Assembly (NCBI GenBank): GCA_034096865.1
Contig: JAWQFJ010018910.1
Location: 1-19,603 of the forward strand
From: Theodoxus fluviatilis
Taxonomy: Eukaryota > Mollusca > Gastropoda > Cycloneritida > Neritidae
Length of the DNA stretch: 19,603 nt
Direction: 5' to 3'
Position 1 is the stretch's first letter, and each line of letters opens with the position of its first letter. Below are positions 10,153 through 19,603 of the stretch, piece after piece. A program made the position numbers and the translations under genes. The notes beneath the pieces are model-generated. The model was not told the origin of the DNA. It saw only the letters and a list, made by a program, of their open reading frames with translations, and ran no database searches.

Positions 10153-11938
10153 GTCTTACCACTGCATGTCTGTGTGATTGTCTTACCACTGCATGCATGT
10201 GTGATTGTCTTACCACTGCATGTCTGTGTGATTGTCTTACCACTGCATGCCTGTGTGATTGTCTTACCACTGCATGCATGTGTGATTGTCTTACCACTGC
10301 ATGCATGTGTGATTGTCTTACCACTGCATGCATGTGCGATTGTCTTACCACTGCATGCACGTGCGATTGTCTTACCACTGCATGCATGTGTGAATGTCTT
10401 ACCACTGCATGCATGTGTAATTGTCTTACCACTGCATGTCTGTGTGATTGCCTTACCACTGCATGTCTGTGTGATTGTCTTACCACTGCATGTCTGTGTG
10501 ATTGTCTTACCACTGCATGTCTGTGTGATTGTCTTACCACTGCATGTCTGTGTGATTGTCTTACCACTGCATGTCTGTGTGATCGTCTTACCACTGCATG
10601 CATGTGTGATTTTCTTACCACTGCATGCATGTGTGATTGTCTTACCGCTGCATGCATGTGTGATTGTCTTACCACTGCATGTCTGTGTGATTGTCTTACC
10701 ACTGCGTGTCTGTGTGATTGTCTTACCACTGCATGTTGTGTGATTGTCTTACCACTGCATGTCTGTGTGATTGTCTTACCACTGCATGCATGTGTGATTG
10801 TCTTACCACTGCATGTCTGTGTGATTGTCTTACCACTGCATGTCTGTGTGATTGTCTTACCACTGCATGTATGTGTGATTGTCTTACCACTGCATGCATG
10901 TGTGATTGTCTTACCACTGCATGCCTGTGTGATTGTCTTACCGTTGCATATCTGTGAGACTGTCTTACCAATGACTGTCTTTTCGATTGTCTTACCAACG
11001 GTTGTCTGTATGATTGTCTTACCACTGCATGTCTGTGTGATTGTCTTACCACTGCATGTCTGTGTGATCGTCTTACCACTGCATGCATGTGTGATTTTCT
11101 TACCACTGCATGCATGTGTGATTGTCTTACCACTGCATGTATGTGTGATTGTCTTACCACTGCATGTCTGTGTGATTGTCTTACCACTGCATGCCTGTGT
11201 GATTGTCTTACCGTTGCATATCTGTGAGACTGTCTTACCAATGACTGTCTTTTCGATTGTCTTACCAACGGTTGTCTGTATGATTGACTTACCAGTCACT
11301 GTCTGCATGATTGTCTTACCAATGGCTGTCTGTATGATTGTCTTACTAATGACTGTATGAGTGATTGTCTTATCAATGGCTGGATGCATGATTGACTTAC
11401 CACTGCATGTCTGTGTGATTGTCTTACCACTGCATGTCTGTGTGATTGTCTTACCACTGCATGTATGTGTGATTGTCTTACCACTGCATGTCTGTGTGAT
11501 TGTCTTACCACTGCATGCCTGTGTGATTGTCTTACCGTTGCATATCTGTGAGACTGTCTTACCAATGACTGTCTTTTCGATTGTCTTACCAACGGTTGTC
11601 TGTATGATTGACTTACCAGTCACTGTCTGCATGATTGTCTTACCAATGGCTGTCTGTATGATTGTCTTACTAATGGCTGTATGAGTGATTGTCTTATCAA
11701 TGGCTGGATGCATGATTGACTTACCAATGGCTGTCTGTGTGATTGTTTTACCACTGCATACCTGTGTGATTGTCTTACCGATGCATATCTGTGAGACTGT
11801 CTTTTCAGTGGCTGTCTTTGCCATTGTCTTACCAACGGCTTACTGTATGATTGACTTACCAGTCGCTGTCTGTATGATTGTCTTATCAATGGCTGTCTGT
11901 ATGATTGTCTTACCAATGGCTGTATGTGTGATTGTCTT
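10153..11938 (+). repeat. 27-bp minisatellite array, left arm (about 66 copies)
   Basis: The unit is GTCTTACCACTGCATGTCTG plus TGTGATT, 27 bases. The outer part (10153 to about 10940) is near-uniform, with CATGTC, CATGCA or CATGCC variants. The inner part mixes divergent types (AATGGCTGTCTGTATG, AATGACTGTCTTTTCG, AACGGTTGTCTGTATG, AGTCACTGTCTGCATG) in a repeated order. The landmark CCGTTGCATA starts at 10941, 11211 and 11535, with a decayed copy at 11778. The spacings are 270, 324 and 243, all multiples of 27, so it has higher-order repeats of 9-12 monomers. Because 27 is divisible by 3, frames stay open for hundreds of codons; these are artefacts. A 26-base unit at about 10733 breaks the phase. 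Confidence 0.97.
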
Positions 11939-12581
11939 GTCGAGCACCTGGACAAGACCTCACAGGCATATGGCATGGAAATCAGCGCCGAGAAGATCAA
12001 GGTGATGACAAACAACCCTCGGGGTTTCAAAATGGAAATCAAAGTGAAGGGCCAAAAACTGGAAGCTGTGAACAACTTCAAATACCTGGGATCTATCGTG
12101 ACTGATGAAGGGTCCAAACCAGAGATACTGTCCAGGATAGCACAAACAACAGCAGCATTGGCAAAGTTGAAGCCAATATGGCGTGACAGAAATATCACTC
12201 TCGCGTCGAAGATCATGCTCATGCGCACGCTGGCCATCTCCGTATTCTTGTATGCAAGCGAGTCCTGGATACTCACATCTGAACTACAGAGACGGATACA
12301 AGCCATGAAAATGAGATGCTACCGCAAGATTCTGAACATCTAATATAAAGATTATGTCACGAATGATGAAGTCAGCAACAGGATCAGGAGAGTAATTAAA
12401 CAGTATACGAAGACCTGCTCTCAATCGTGAAAAGCAGAAAGCTGAAGTGGTACGGTCACGTGTCAAGAGGCAGTGGGCTGGCCAAGACCATCCTGCAAGG
12501 TACCGTAAGTCATCAGTGGTGCCTCAACAACCCATCTCAGAGTTCAGAGACTGAACTGAACTGAACTGAACTGAACTGAAC
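11939..12581 (+). mobile_element. degenerate LINE insertion, reverse transcriptase C-terminal region (left arm)
   Basis: The frame from 11939 starts VEHLDKTSQAYGMEISAEK, which matches the region just after the catalytic DD motif of non-LTR reverse transcriptases. The core-motif-E-like FKYLGSIVTD and thumb-type WRDRNITLASKIMLMRTLAI follow. The catalytic Asp pair itself is absent (5' truncation). A TAA at 12342-12344 after CYRKILNI and a one-base frameshift near 12400 break the frame. It continues as YEDLLSIVKSRKLKWYGHVS, then an internal deletion near 12507 joins to the protein's end (KSSVVPQQ, TGA at 12552-12554). The 3' end is six copies of CTGAA. The element is flanked by TGTGATTGTCTT on both sides (11927-11938 and 12582-12593), a 12-base target-site duplication taken from the minisatellite unit. 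Confidence 0.9.
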
Positions 12582-12692
12582 TGTGATTGTCTTACCAATT
12601 GCCGGATGTGTGATTGACTTACCAATGGCTGTCTGTATGATTTTCTAACCAATGGTTGTATGTGTGATCGACATACAAATGGCTGTCTATAT
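12582..12692 (+). repeat. 27-bp minisatellite continuation to the palindrome centre (left)
   Basis: Four more monomers follow the LINE (GATTGTCTT, GATTGACTT, GATTTTCT and GATCGACAT start 27 bases apart at 12585, 12612, 12639 and 12666). Two of them have no partner across the centre. Confidence 0.9.
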
Positions 12693-12704
12693 ATAAAATC
12701 ATAT
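12635..12704. other. asymmetric centre of the inverted repeat
   Basis: A short perfect inverted repeat, ATGGCTGTCTATAT (12679-12692) and its complement at 12701-12714, flanks an 8-base AT-rich loop (ATAAAATC). Long-range pairing resumes at 12634 on the left, so the left side carries 54 extra bases, exactly two 27-bp monomers. Confidence 0.9.
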
Positions 12705-12757
12705 AGACAGCCATTGGTAAGTCAATCACACATCCGGCAATTGGTAAGACAATCACA
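12701..12757 (-). repeat. 27-bp minisatellite at the centre (right)
   Basis: Two monomers in reverse orientation lie between the centre and the LINE tail. This is two fewer than on the left side. Confidence 0.9.
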
Positions 12758-13390
12758 GTTCAGTTCAGTTCAGTTCAGTCTCTGAACTCTGAGATGGGTT
12801 GTTGAGGCACCACTGATGACTTACGGTACCTTGCAGGATGGTCTTGGCCAGCCCACTGCCTCTTGACACGTGACCGTACCACTTCAGCTTTCTGCTTTTC
12901 ACGATTGAGAGCAGGTCTTCGTATACTGTTTAATTACTCTCCTGATCCTGTTGCTGACTTCATCATTCGTGACATAATCTTTATATTAGATGTTCAGAAT
13001 CTTGCGGTAGCATCTCATTTTCATGGCTTGTATCCGTCTCTGTAGTTCAGATGTGAGTATCCAGGACTCGCTTGCATACAAGAATACGGAGATGGCCAGC
13101 GTGCGCATGAGCATGATCTTCGACGCGAGAGTGATATTTCTGTCACGCCATATTGGCTTCAACTTTGCCAATGCTGCTGTTGTTTGTGCTATCCTGGACA
13201 GTATCTCTGGTTTGGACCCTCCATCAGTCACGATAGATCCCAGGTATTTGAAGTTGTTCACAGCTTCCAGTTTTTGGCCCTTCACTTTGATTTCCATTTT
13301 GAAACCCCGAGGGTTGTTTGTCATCACCTTGGTCTTCTCGGCGCTGATTTCCATGCCATATGCCTGTGAGGTCTTGTCCAGGTGCTCGAC
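12758..13390 (-). mobile_element. degenerate LINE insertion, reverse transcriptase C-terminal region (right arm)
   Basis: Mirror copy of 11939-12581 with the same 5' truncation point, the same stop after CYRKILNI, the same frameshift and the same internal deletion. The insertion and its decay therefore predate the duplication. Differences are few: Thr for Ile in AEKTKVM, Gly for Glu in TDGGSKP, and four rather than six CTGAA tail units. It is flanked by the same 12-base duplication (AAGACAATCACA at 12746-12757 and 13391-13402). Confidence 0.9.
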
Positions 13391-15158
13391 AAGACAATCA
13401 CACATACAGCCATTGGTAAGACAATCATAAGACAATCATACAGACAGCGACTGGTAAGTCAATCATACAGTAAGCCGTTGGTAAGACAATGGCAAAGACA
13501 GCCACTGAAAAGACAGTCTCACAGATATGCATCGGTAAGACAATCACACAGGTATGCAGTGGTAAAACAATCACACAGACAGCCATTGGTAAGTCAATCA
13601 TGCATCCAGCCATTGATAAGACAATCACTCATACAGCCATTAGTAAGACAATCATACAGACAGCCATTGGTAAGACAATCATGCAGACAGTGACTGGTAA
13701 GTCAATCATACAGACAACCGTTGGTAAGACAATCGAAAAGACAGTCATTGGTAAGACAGTCTCACAGATATGCAACGGTAAGACAATCACACAGGCATGC
13801 AGTGGTAAGACAATCACACAGACATGCAGTGGTAAGACAATCACACATACATGCAGTGGTAAGACAATCACACAGACATGCAGTGGTAAGACAATCACAC
13901 AGACATGCAGTGGTAAGTCAATCATGCATCCAGCCATTGATAAGACAATCACTCATACAGCCATTAGTAAGACAATCATACAGACAGCCATTGGTAAGAC
14001 AATCATGCAGACAGTGACTGGTAAGTCAATCATACAGACAACCGTTGGTAAGACAATCGAAAAGACAGTCATTGGTAAGACAGTCTCACAGATATGCAAC
14101 GGTAAGACAATCACACAGGCATGCAGTGGTAAGACAATCACACAGACATGCAGTGGTAAGACAATCACACATACATGCAGTGGTAAGACAATCACACATG
14201 CATGCAGTGGTAAGAAAATCACACATGCATGCAGTGGTAAGACGATCACACAGACATGCAGTGGTAAGACAATCACACAGACATGCAGTGGTAAGACAAT
14301 CATACAGACAACCGTTGGTAAGACAATCGAAAAGACAGTCATTGGTAAGACAGTCTCACAGATATGCAACGGTAAGACAATCACACAGGCATGCAGTGGT
14401 AAGACAATCACACAACATGCAGTGGTAAGACATTCACACAGGAATGCAGTGGTAAGACAATCACACAGACACGCAGTGGTAAGACAATCACACAGACATG
14501 CAGTGGTAAGACAATCACACATGCATGCAGTGGTAAGACAATCACACAGACATGCAGTGGTAAGACAATCACACAACATGCAGTGGTAAGACATTCACAC
14601 AGGCATGCAGTGGTAAGACAATCACACAGACATGCAGTGGTAAGACAATCACACATGCATGCAGTGGTAAGACATCACACATGCATGCAGTGGTAAGAAA
14701 ATCACACATGCATGCAGTGGTAAGACGATCACACAGACATGCAGTGGTAAGACAATCACACAGACATGCAGTGGTAAGACAATCACACAGACATGCAGTG
14801 GTAAGACAATCACACAGACATGCAGTGGTAAGACAATCACACAGACATGCAGTGGTAAGGCAATCACACAGACATGCAGTGGTAAGACAATTACACATGC
14901 ATGCAGTGGTAAGACATTCACACATGCATGCAGTGGTAAGACAATCGCACGTGCATGCAGTGGTAAGACAATCGCACATGCATGCAGTGGTAAGACAATC
15001 ACACATGCATGCAGTGGTAAGACAATCACACATGCATGCAGTGGTAAGACAATCACACAGGCATGCAGTGGTAAGACAATCACACAGACATGCAGTGGTA
15101 AGACAATCACACATGCATGCAGTGGTAAGACAATCACACAGACATGCAGTGGTAAGAC
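13391..15158 (-). repeat. 27-bp minisatellite array, right arm (about 65 copies)
   Basis: Reverse-complement array with unit GGTAAGACAATCACACAGAC plus ATGCAGT. The higher-order landmark TGCAACGG occurs at 13771, 14095 and 14365 (spacings 324 and 270), mirroring the left arm exactly. A 16-base deletion lies near 13427. The outer part is not collinear with the left arm: 26-base units (CACAACATGC) occur at 14411 and 14572, 161 bases apart, versus one on the left. Every monomer on this strand carries TGGTAAGA or TGGTAAGT, similar to a 5' splice site. Confidence 0.97.
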
Positions 15159-15326
15159 ATTCACACAGACAGGGTTTGCTGTAGACAGTCACCCAGACAG
15201 GCTTTGCTGTAGACAGTCACACAAATAGGCTTTGCTGTAGATAATCACACAGATAGGCTTTGCTGTAGATAATCACACAGATACGCTTTGCTGTAGATAA
15301 TCACGCATATAGGCTTTGCTGTAGAT
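15159..15326 (-). repeat. 28-bp tandem repeat, six copies (right arm)
   Basis: Mirror of 9985-10152, unit containing GGCTTTGCTGTAGATAATCA. Same copy number and length (168 bases). Confidence 0.96.
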
Positions 15327-16290
15327 AAGCACAGAGACTGGTGCTGGAAAGAGCAATCACACACAGACGGGCAATATGGTACAGTCATACAGCATAGCCA
15401 TTCTAAAAGGCTGGAGGCCGTGTGTGGGAGCGCACGGCTGAGATTGAGAGCGAGATAGCTCCCGCGAGGCGCTTTGATCTAAAGGTGGGGAGAGATGGCG
15501 AGATTTACCCTGGAGCATTGCGCTGGGCTCAAGCTGTACAGGGATACTTTTTTTTCAGACAACTTCATGTGTTTCCTTGAATGACGGGAAACGTGTTTTG
15601 ACCTGTGTATTTTCGCGCCTAACCTGGCATCTGTTCTTATCCTGTAGCCTTCCCCAGTAACCTCTCAACCTTCCACCACTTAACTCCCTTTTTTGACTCT
15701 TTTTCAGACTGGATCTCCATCTTTGTTTTCCCCAGCATGATTGCTGACACAGTCCTTATCACATCCACCAAAGAGTAAGAAGGACAACGCTTTGAGCACA
15801 CTGATTGCAGTGGGACTGTTAAATGTTTCATGTACGTCCGCGTCAACATTTGCAACTTTTAAAAAGTAGTCTTATTCAAGGCAAATGTTTGATGGATCGC
15901 TGCAATGTGAATCCAGGGTAGCGTGCAAATTATCATTCGAGTGAGGTGAGACGCTCTAACATGAGACAGCAAGAGTGCAGAACCAGCCAATCGCAAAGGG
16001 CACCTCTTGCCTCACGCACCTGGGGCGCAAATGCGGTAGAATATGCAGCTATTGATTTCTTTTACGAGCTATTCAAAGACATGGTTTGTACTGCGTTGAG
16101 TGATTATTTCAAATTTTGCAGGCAGCGATCTTCGTCCACTGACTGATCAAATAAATTGTGTCATTTAGTGCTTTGCATTTAAACTTCATTCTGCAAGATC
16201 TACGGAACATCACCATGGTTACTACATCACTGTAGTCTACTCCTAATGGAGACGGCTGATAATCCGGACACGGCTATCAGAAATGAGTTG
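15327..16290. other. anonymous sequence, right-arm counterpart of 9025-9984
   Basis: No recognised gene. The interval 15637-15855 is identical to the left arm. The interval around 15880-16050 shows about seven substitutions in 165 bases and no gap. It contains the inverted counterpart of the outlying CCAAT box at 15987. Confidence 0.45.
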
Positions 16291-16570
16291 TGGCCAATCG
16301 GTCCTGACCAGGCGTAGCGGGCAGGAAGACGGAAGGTGCTGGCCACTTCCACGCAGGAACTGACCAATCCACCTCACCCTCTCGGAGCTCGCAACTCCAC
16401 TTCCCTCCCTCAAGTGCCAATGAGTCGCGCCACTCTCATCGCATACCCACAGGAAGTAGCCCATTCACACATGCGCACTAGCCCCCTGTGCGCTGGAAAG
16501 ACAAGGACAGTCATAGACGTCAGCCCACTTATCTTCCAGCTTTCTCCGGAAGTGACGTTGTCTCCCTGAC
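16291..16570. promoter_or_regulatory. promoter-like island, right arm
   Basis: Mirror of 8757-9024: CCAAT at 16294, 16364 and 16417, GACGTCAGC near 16517, and CCGGAAGTGACG at 16546-16557. Motifs and spacing are intact. Function is not shown. Confidence 0.33.
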
Positions 16571-16784
16571 CTATCTTCACGCGATGACTGTCGCAGTGGA
16601 GTCTGTTTACTCCTGAGTGTGAAGTCTTTCGAAATAATGCTGAGGAATCTGTGGCGTGGTCCTTCTTGCCGAGCAGCATGGACTCTAGAGGGAAACCCTG
16701 GTCAATGGTTTGCAACATACCTTTTTGTAAATTGCCAGCAATTTTCCTGAAGTTTGATATCGCCTATGCAAGCTTGCAATGCAT
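16571..16784. other. anonymous spacer between island and LINE
   Basis: Counterpart of about 8530-8756. No gene seen. Confidence 0.4.
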
Positions 16785-16795
16785 GGAGGAATAAT

Positions 16796-17217
16796 TGTTG
16801 GCATCCGTCAGTCTCGTGAGACCATGGAGTGTGCGCCAGGTTTGGTCAGTCCGGGGTTGAGCGGCAGCGTACTCTGTGGCTGTAGAGCCCGATCCTTGAG
16901 CCGCATGCTCTGTTGCACTTGTCGCAAGTGAAGTCTTGGCGTGGCTCTGTAGATGCCGACGCTATCGTCTGTCGTCTGTGTTCTCTCCTCTCCTCCCACT
17001 GCTCCCGTCTCCTCCTCTCGCTGGCCTGGATGCCAGTCTTGACGGCGTGTCTTCAGCTGTTGCGGTCAGCGGCCACCGTTTCCCAGTCTGCTGGGTTGAT
17101 GCCTCCCGCCGTCATGTCACGTTTACAAACGTCCTTTTAGCGGAGGAGATGTCTTCCTGCAGGTCTGGATCCCGTGGCGAGCTCGCAGTACAGCACATCT
17201 TTGGGTATTCGGCCGTC
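16796..17217 (-). mobile_element. 5'-truncated LINE fragment, 3' end of ORF2 (right arm)
   Basis: Mirror of 8090-8500, with the same Cys/His finger and broken frame. Here the 3' tail is complete (GACTGACGGATGCCAACA on the minus strand). It is flanked by an 11-base target-site duplication (GGAGGAATAAT at 16785-16795 and 17218-17228). This arm therefore keeps the original 3' junction. Confidence 0.86.
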
Positions 17218-18250
17218 GGAGGAATAATACAGCTTTCCTTTATACCCAGTAATTCATATAGACTTTAGTCGGGATTTGAATACAAAGCTCAGCACCCACA
17301 TGAGGCCAAAGCCTTCAGAAGTGATTCATGGCAGTTTGAATGTGCCTCAATGACTAGTATGCAACCGAAAGTGGGAGCTTCTTTCAGAAGTCCCGTGGTT
17401 ATCAATAGTCGACGATGAGTTGTTGTTTTTAGGCTTTGATTTTGCTTGTCTCAGTCTCAATTGGGTTAACGATGATTCACTCCTATGTTTTAATTTCTTC
17501 TCTTGAATGATTGACATTTTGATGTGCCCACGTCAAGCCTTCACCAAAGATGCACAGATGATACTCATGCAAAATGGACGAGATGGTGTTAGCGAAGAGT
17601 GTAGATGACTGTGCCTATGCATTCTTGAATACCTTGATGTCTTTCTTGGAAAGCGACAGTGAAAGTTATCGTGACAGAGCATGCTTCTGCCTGCTTTGAC
17701 CTGTGTGCCTGGGGCGTGCATAATACGTCATTGTCTCTTGACAACAATGCCCTTCACGCATTGCTTGGAGAGCTGTCGAGAAGTGTTAGAATCTCTCAAG
17801 GGCTTCACCTTCGACCAGAGGCCGTTTATTTGTCGGAAGAGGCAGGGTTAACGGCAGTGGAGGCAGATGGTACGAGGCGATAAGAGGGTATTGTGACTCT
17901 GTGCCGAGAAAGAGTCAGCAAAGGGCAGCCAGTGCACGATACAGGATGATGTCAAGAGCGCCCGTGACTACTGAATAGGACCGCCATGTAGGTCAGGAGA
18001 ACATCCACCCCATTCAGATAGATCCACACATGGACGTCGAGAACATCTGGAAGAGTGGCTTGCCAGTTAGTTAGAAGCAAATTCAAACAAACAAACTGGG
18101 GAATATGACGGCACAGTATCAGTTACGTAGCCACACACACAGACAGTGAAATAGGATTAAAGAAAGAACTTAGCTCCTAACCATATCATCACTCTCAAAC
18201 CACTAAATGCGCGCATGCACGCATATGCAAGCAGCGCCGCTCACATCAAC
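17218..18250. other. anonymous sequence, right-arm counterpart of 7080-8089
   Basis: No recognised gene. About 1 percent substitutions against the left arm, with two short insertions (near 17257 and 17380). Confidence 0.5.
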
Positions 18251-18252
18251 AC

Positions 18253-18337
18253 GTCTCTCTCTCTCTCTCTCCCTCTCTCTCTCTGCTCCTCTCTCCCTCT
18301 TCTCTCTCTCTCACAAACACACACACACACACACAAC
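18253..18337. repeat. interrupted (TC)n/(CA)n microsatellite, right arm
   Basis: Counterpart of 6982-7079, but the CT part is broken by CCC, TGC and TTC words and the CA part is short. Confidence 0.93.
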
Positions 18338-19603
18338 CACACATGCCATTCAGCAGCAGATATGAGGTTAATGATTCTGCATTTGTCAGCAAATCACTGG
18401 GTGGCATCCATCGGTCTGTTGGACGCTAGTTCGGGCGGGGTGTTCCCCCGTCCCTGGGCAGCTTGTGGGTGACTGACCAGTCACGTCCTGGACTGCAGTA
18501 ACTCCAGCACGCTCTGCAGACAAGATGGAGGGTGAAGAGGAGATCTGCCTGTACTGCCATTTCCTGCGGTCCTGCTTCACTGCCTGAAAGCTTCTAATGC
18601 TCGCCTATTCGAGTCACCTCTGTCCAAAGAAAAGTGGTCCAACCCTTCAGAGACATGCATCGCCGTACGTCTTCCAAGAAACTCAGAGTGGATTTGCTGC
18701 TTCTGTTGAACGCTGTGACCTGAGAATCAGCGAGAAGGGACGAAGCATGTTACTGCAAGGATGCGTCAGATGGTCAAGACCTCGCAGACTGCTTGGCGTT
18801 TGTTTGTCGAGTGTAAGAGCAGGCAAAGAAATATGCAATCAAACCTCTCTTCTCTGAGTGGAGCAGCACGCTTGAGAGCCAGATGTGTCCCCCAAGTGAA
18901 GGGCAATAACCCACTACCCACCTCTATTTCTCTTCCCCACTCCACCCAACACATCCACATGTCCCCCTGTCTCAAACCACCCACAACTCTCAGCTCTACC
19001 TCCTTAGCCCTGGACCCAATATCCCCACCCCCCCTAACCCCACCTTAACGCAACACCCTCGACCCCGCCCAGCCCACAGCCACCCTCCCATCTGCTCGTT
19101 TTCGACCTGGAAAAGGGGGAAGTAACTCGACGACGCGAGACAAGCTGCCCTCCACGCACTGAAGACTTCTCGCCCCCGGATGGGAAATTGCGCGAAAATT
19201 GCGCTTGTAGCGCACGGGCACGCAAACTCCGGTCCGGGAGAGATCCGCCCACCCTGAGGTGTCCCTGTTTTGCCGTGACTCTCCGTTGTCTGCCCCTTGC
19301 CAAGGCGCCAAAAATAGAGAAAAAGAAGGAAGGACGGTAGAAAGGGGGCCGAATTAAAGAGGGGGATGAACTGGTAGGGGGAGGGAAGAGGAGGAAAATA
19401 AAGGGGTACTGAGAATGAAGAGGAGAGGTGTTGGTGGCTAGAGATGAAGAAGGATGAGAAGGGGAGGGGAGGAGACGCAAGGAAAGGGATGAAAACAAGG
19501 GAGAAGGGGGTGGGGGAGGACATAGGAGATGATGCTCCCAGATCACCATTGTCCCTGATACAAGACCGTGACCAAGCCGCACGCTCTTTGATCGCGACCC
19601 TTT
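18338..19603. other. outer right arm with many one-base gaps
   Basis: Counterpart of 5627-6968. It has 1,257 bases from the CATTCAGCAG word at 18347 to the end, against 1,342 on the left. The loss is spread over many single-base deletions, often shortening doubled bases. No gene; frames seen here are broken relative to the left arm. Confidence 0.7.

Larger units (their letters stand above)
12705..19603 (-). repeat. right arm of giant inverted repeat (continues past window end)
   Basis: Reverse complement of 5627-12634, still matching at the last base of the window (AAAGGGTCGCGATCAAAGAG on the minus strand). From 12705 to about 18250 it differs from the left arm mainly by substitutions and a few multi-base indels. 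From about 18250 outward it lacks many single bases. It carries the same series of elements in mirrored order. Confidence 0.93.

Noticed and set aside
10119..11824. Very long open frames (413 codons on +, 565 on -, and mirrored ones in 13489-15192)
   Set aside because: They consist of a nine-residue repeat produced by a 27-base unit (divisible by 3), are open in several frames on both strands at once, and are not linked to any start context or domain.
11939..12581. Functional reverse transcriptase
   Set aside because: The catalytic Asp motif is missing, and a stop, a frameshift and an internal deletion are present in both copies.
10153..15158. CRISPR array
   Set aside because: Units are contiguous 27-mers with no unique spacers, there are no cas genes, and the setting is eukaryotic.

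Overview
This window looks like non-coding, repeat-dominated nuclear DNA from an animal, most plausibly a marine invertebrate such as a mollusc. I infer this from two decayed non-LTR retrotransposon (LINE) fragments of types common in lophotrochozoans, abundant (TC)n/(CA)n microsatellites, intron-like splice signals and the absence of compact bacterial-style genes. The species assignment is tentative. No intact protein-coding gene can be defended; nearly all long open frames are by-products of tandem repeats.

Layout. Positions 1-1413 hold two phase-compatible candidate exons separated by an intron filled with (TC)n and (CA)n, followed by possible poly(A) signals. Positions 2136-2408 hold a small inverted repeat with a 10-bp tandem repeat inside. 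Positions 3129-4269 are a 1.1-kb almost pure purine (G/A) tract. Positions 4740-5383 are (CA)n-rich with (CACG)n and (TC)n patches.

From 5627 to the end the window is one giant inverted repeat. The left arm (5627-12634) is matched in reverse complement by the right arm (12705-19603), around an asymmetric centre near 12696. The match is still running where the window stops. From outside inward each arm carries: a pyrimidine-rich segment; a (TG)n/(AG)n microsatellite; anonymous sequence; a LINE 3'-end fragment with a Cys/His finger; a promoter-like island with CCAAT, ETS and CRE-type motifs; six 28-bp repeats; about 65 copies of a 27-bp minisatellite with higher-order structure; and a second LINE fragment (reverse transcriptase C-terminal region) inserted in that minisatellite.

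History, by inference: the 27-bp array grew, a LINE inserted into it and decayed, and the whole segment was then duplicated in inverted orientation. Arm-specific changes followed. The arms differ mostly by scattered substitutions (about 1-4 percent) in the inner 5.5 kb. The outermost 1.3 kb of the right arm is instead riddled with one-base deletions, which looks more like unpolished sequence than evolution. Whether the palindrome is a real genomic structure or a head-to-head assembly join of two haplotypes is the central open question.
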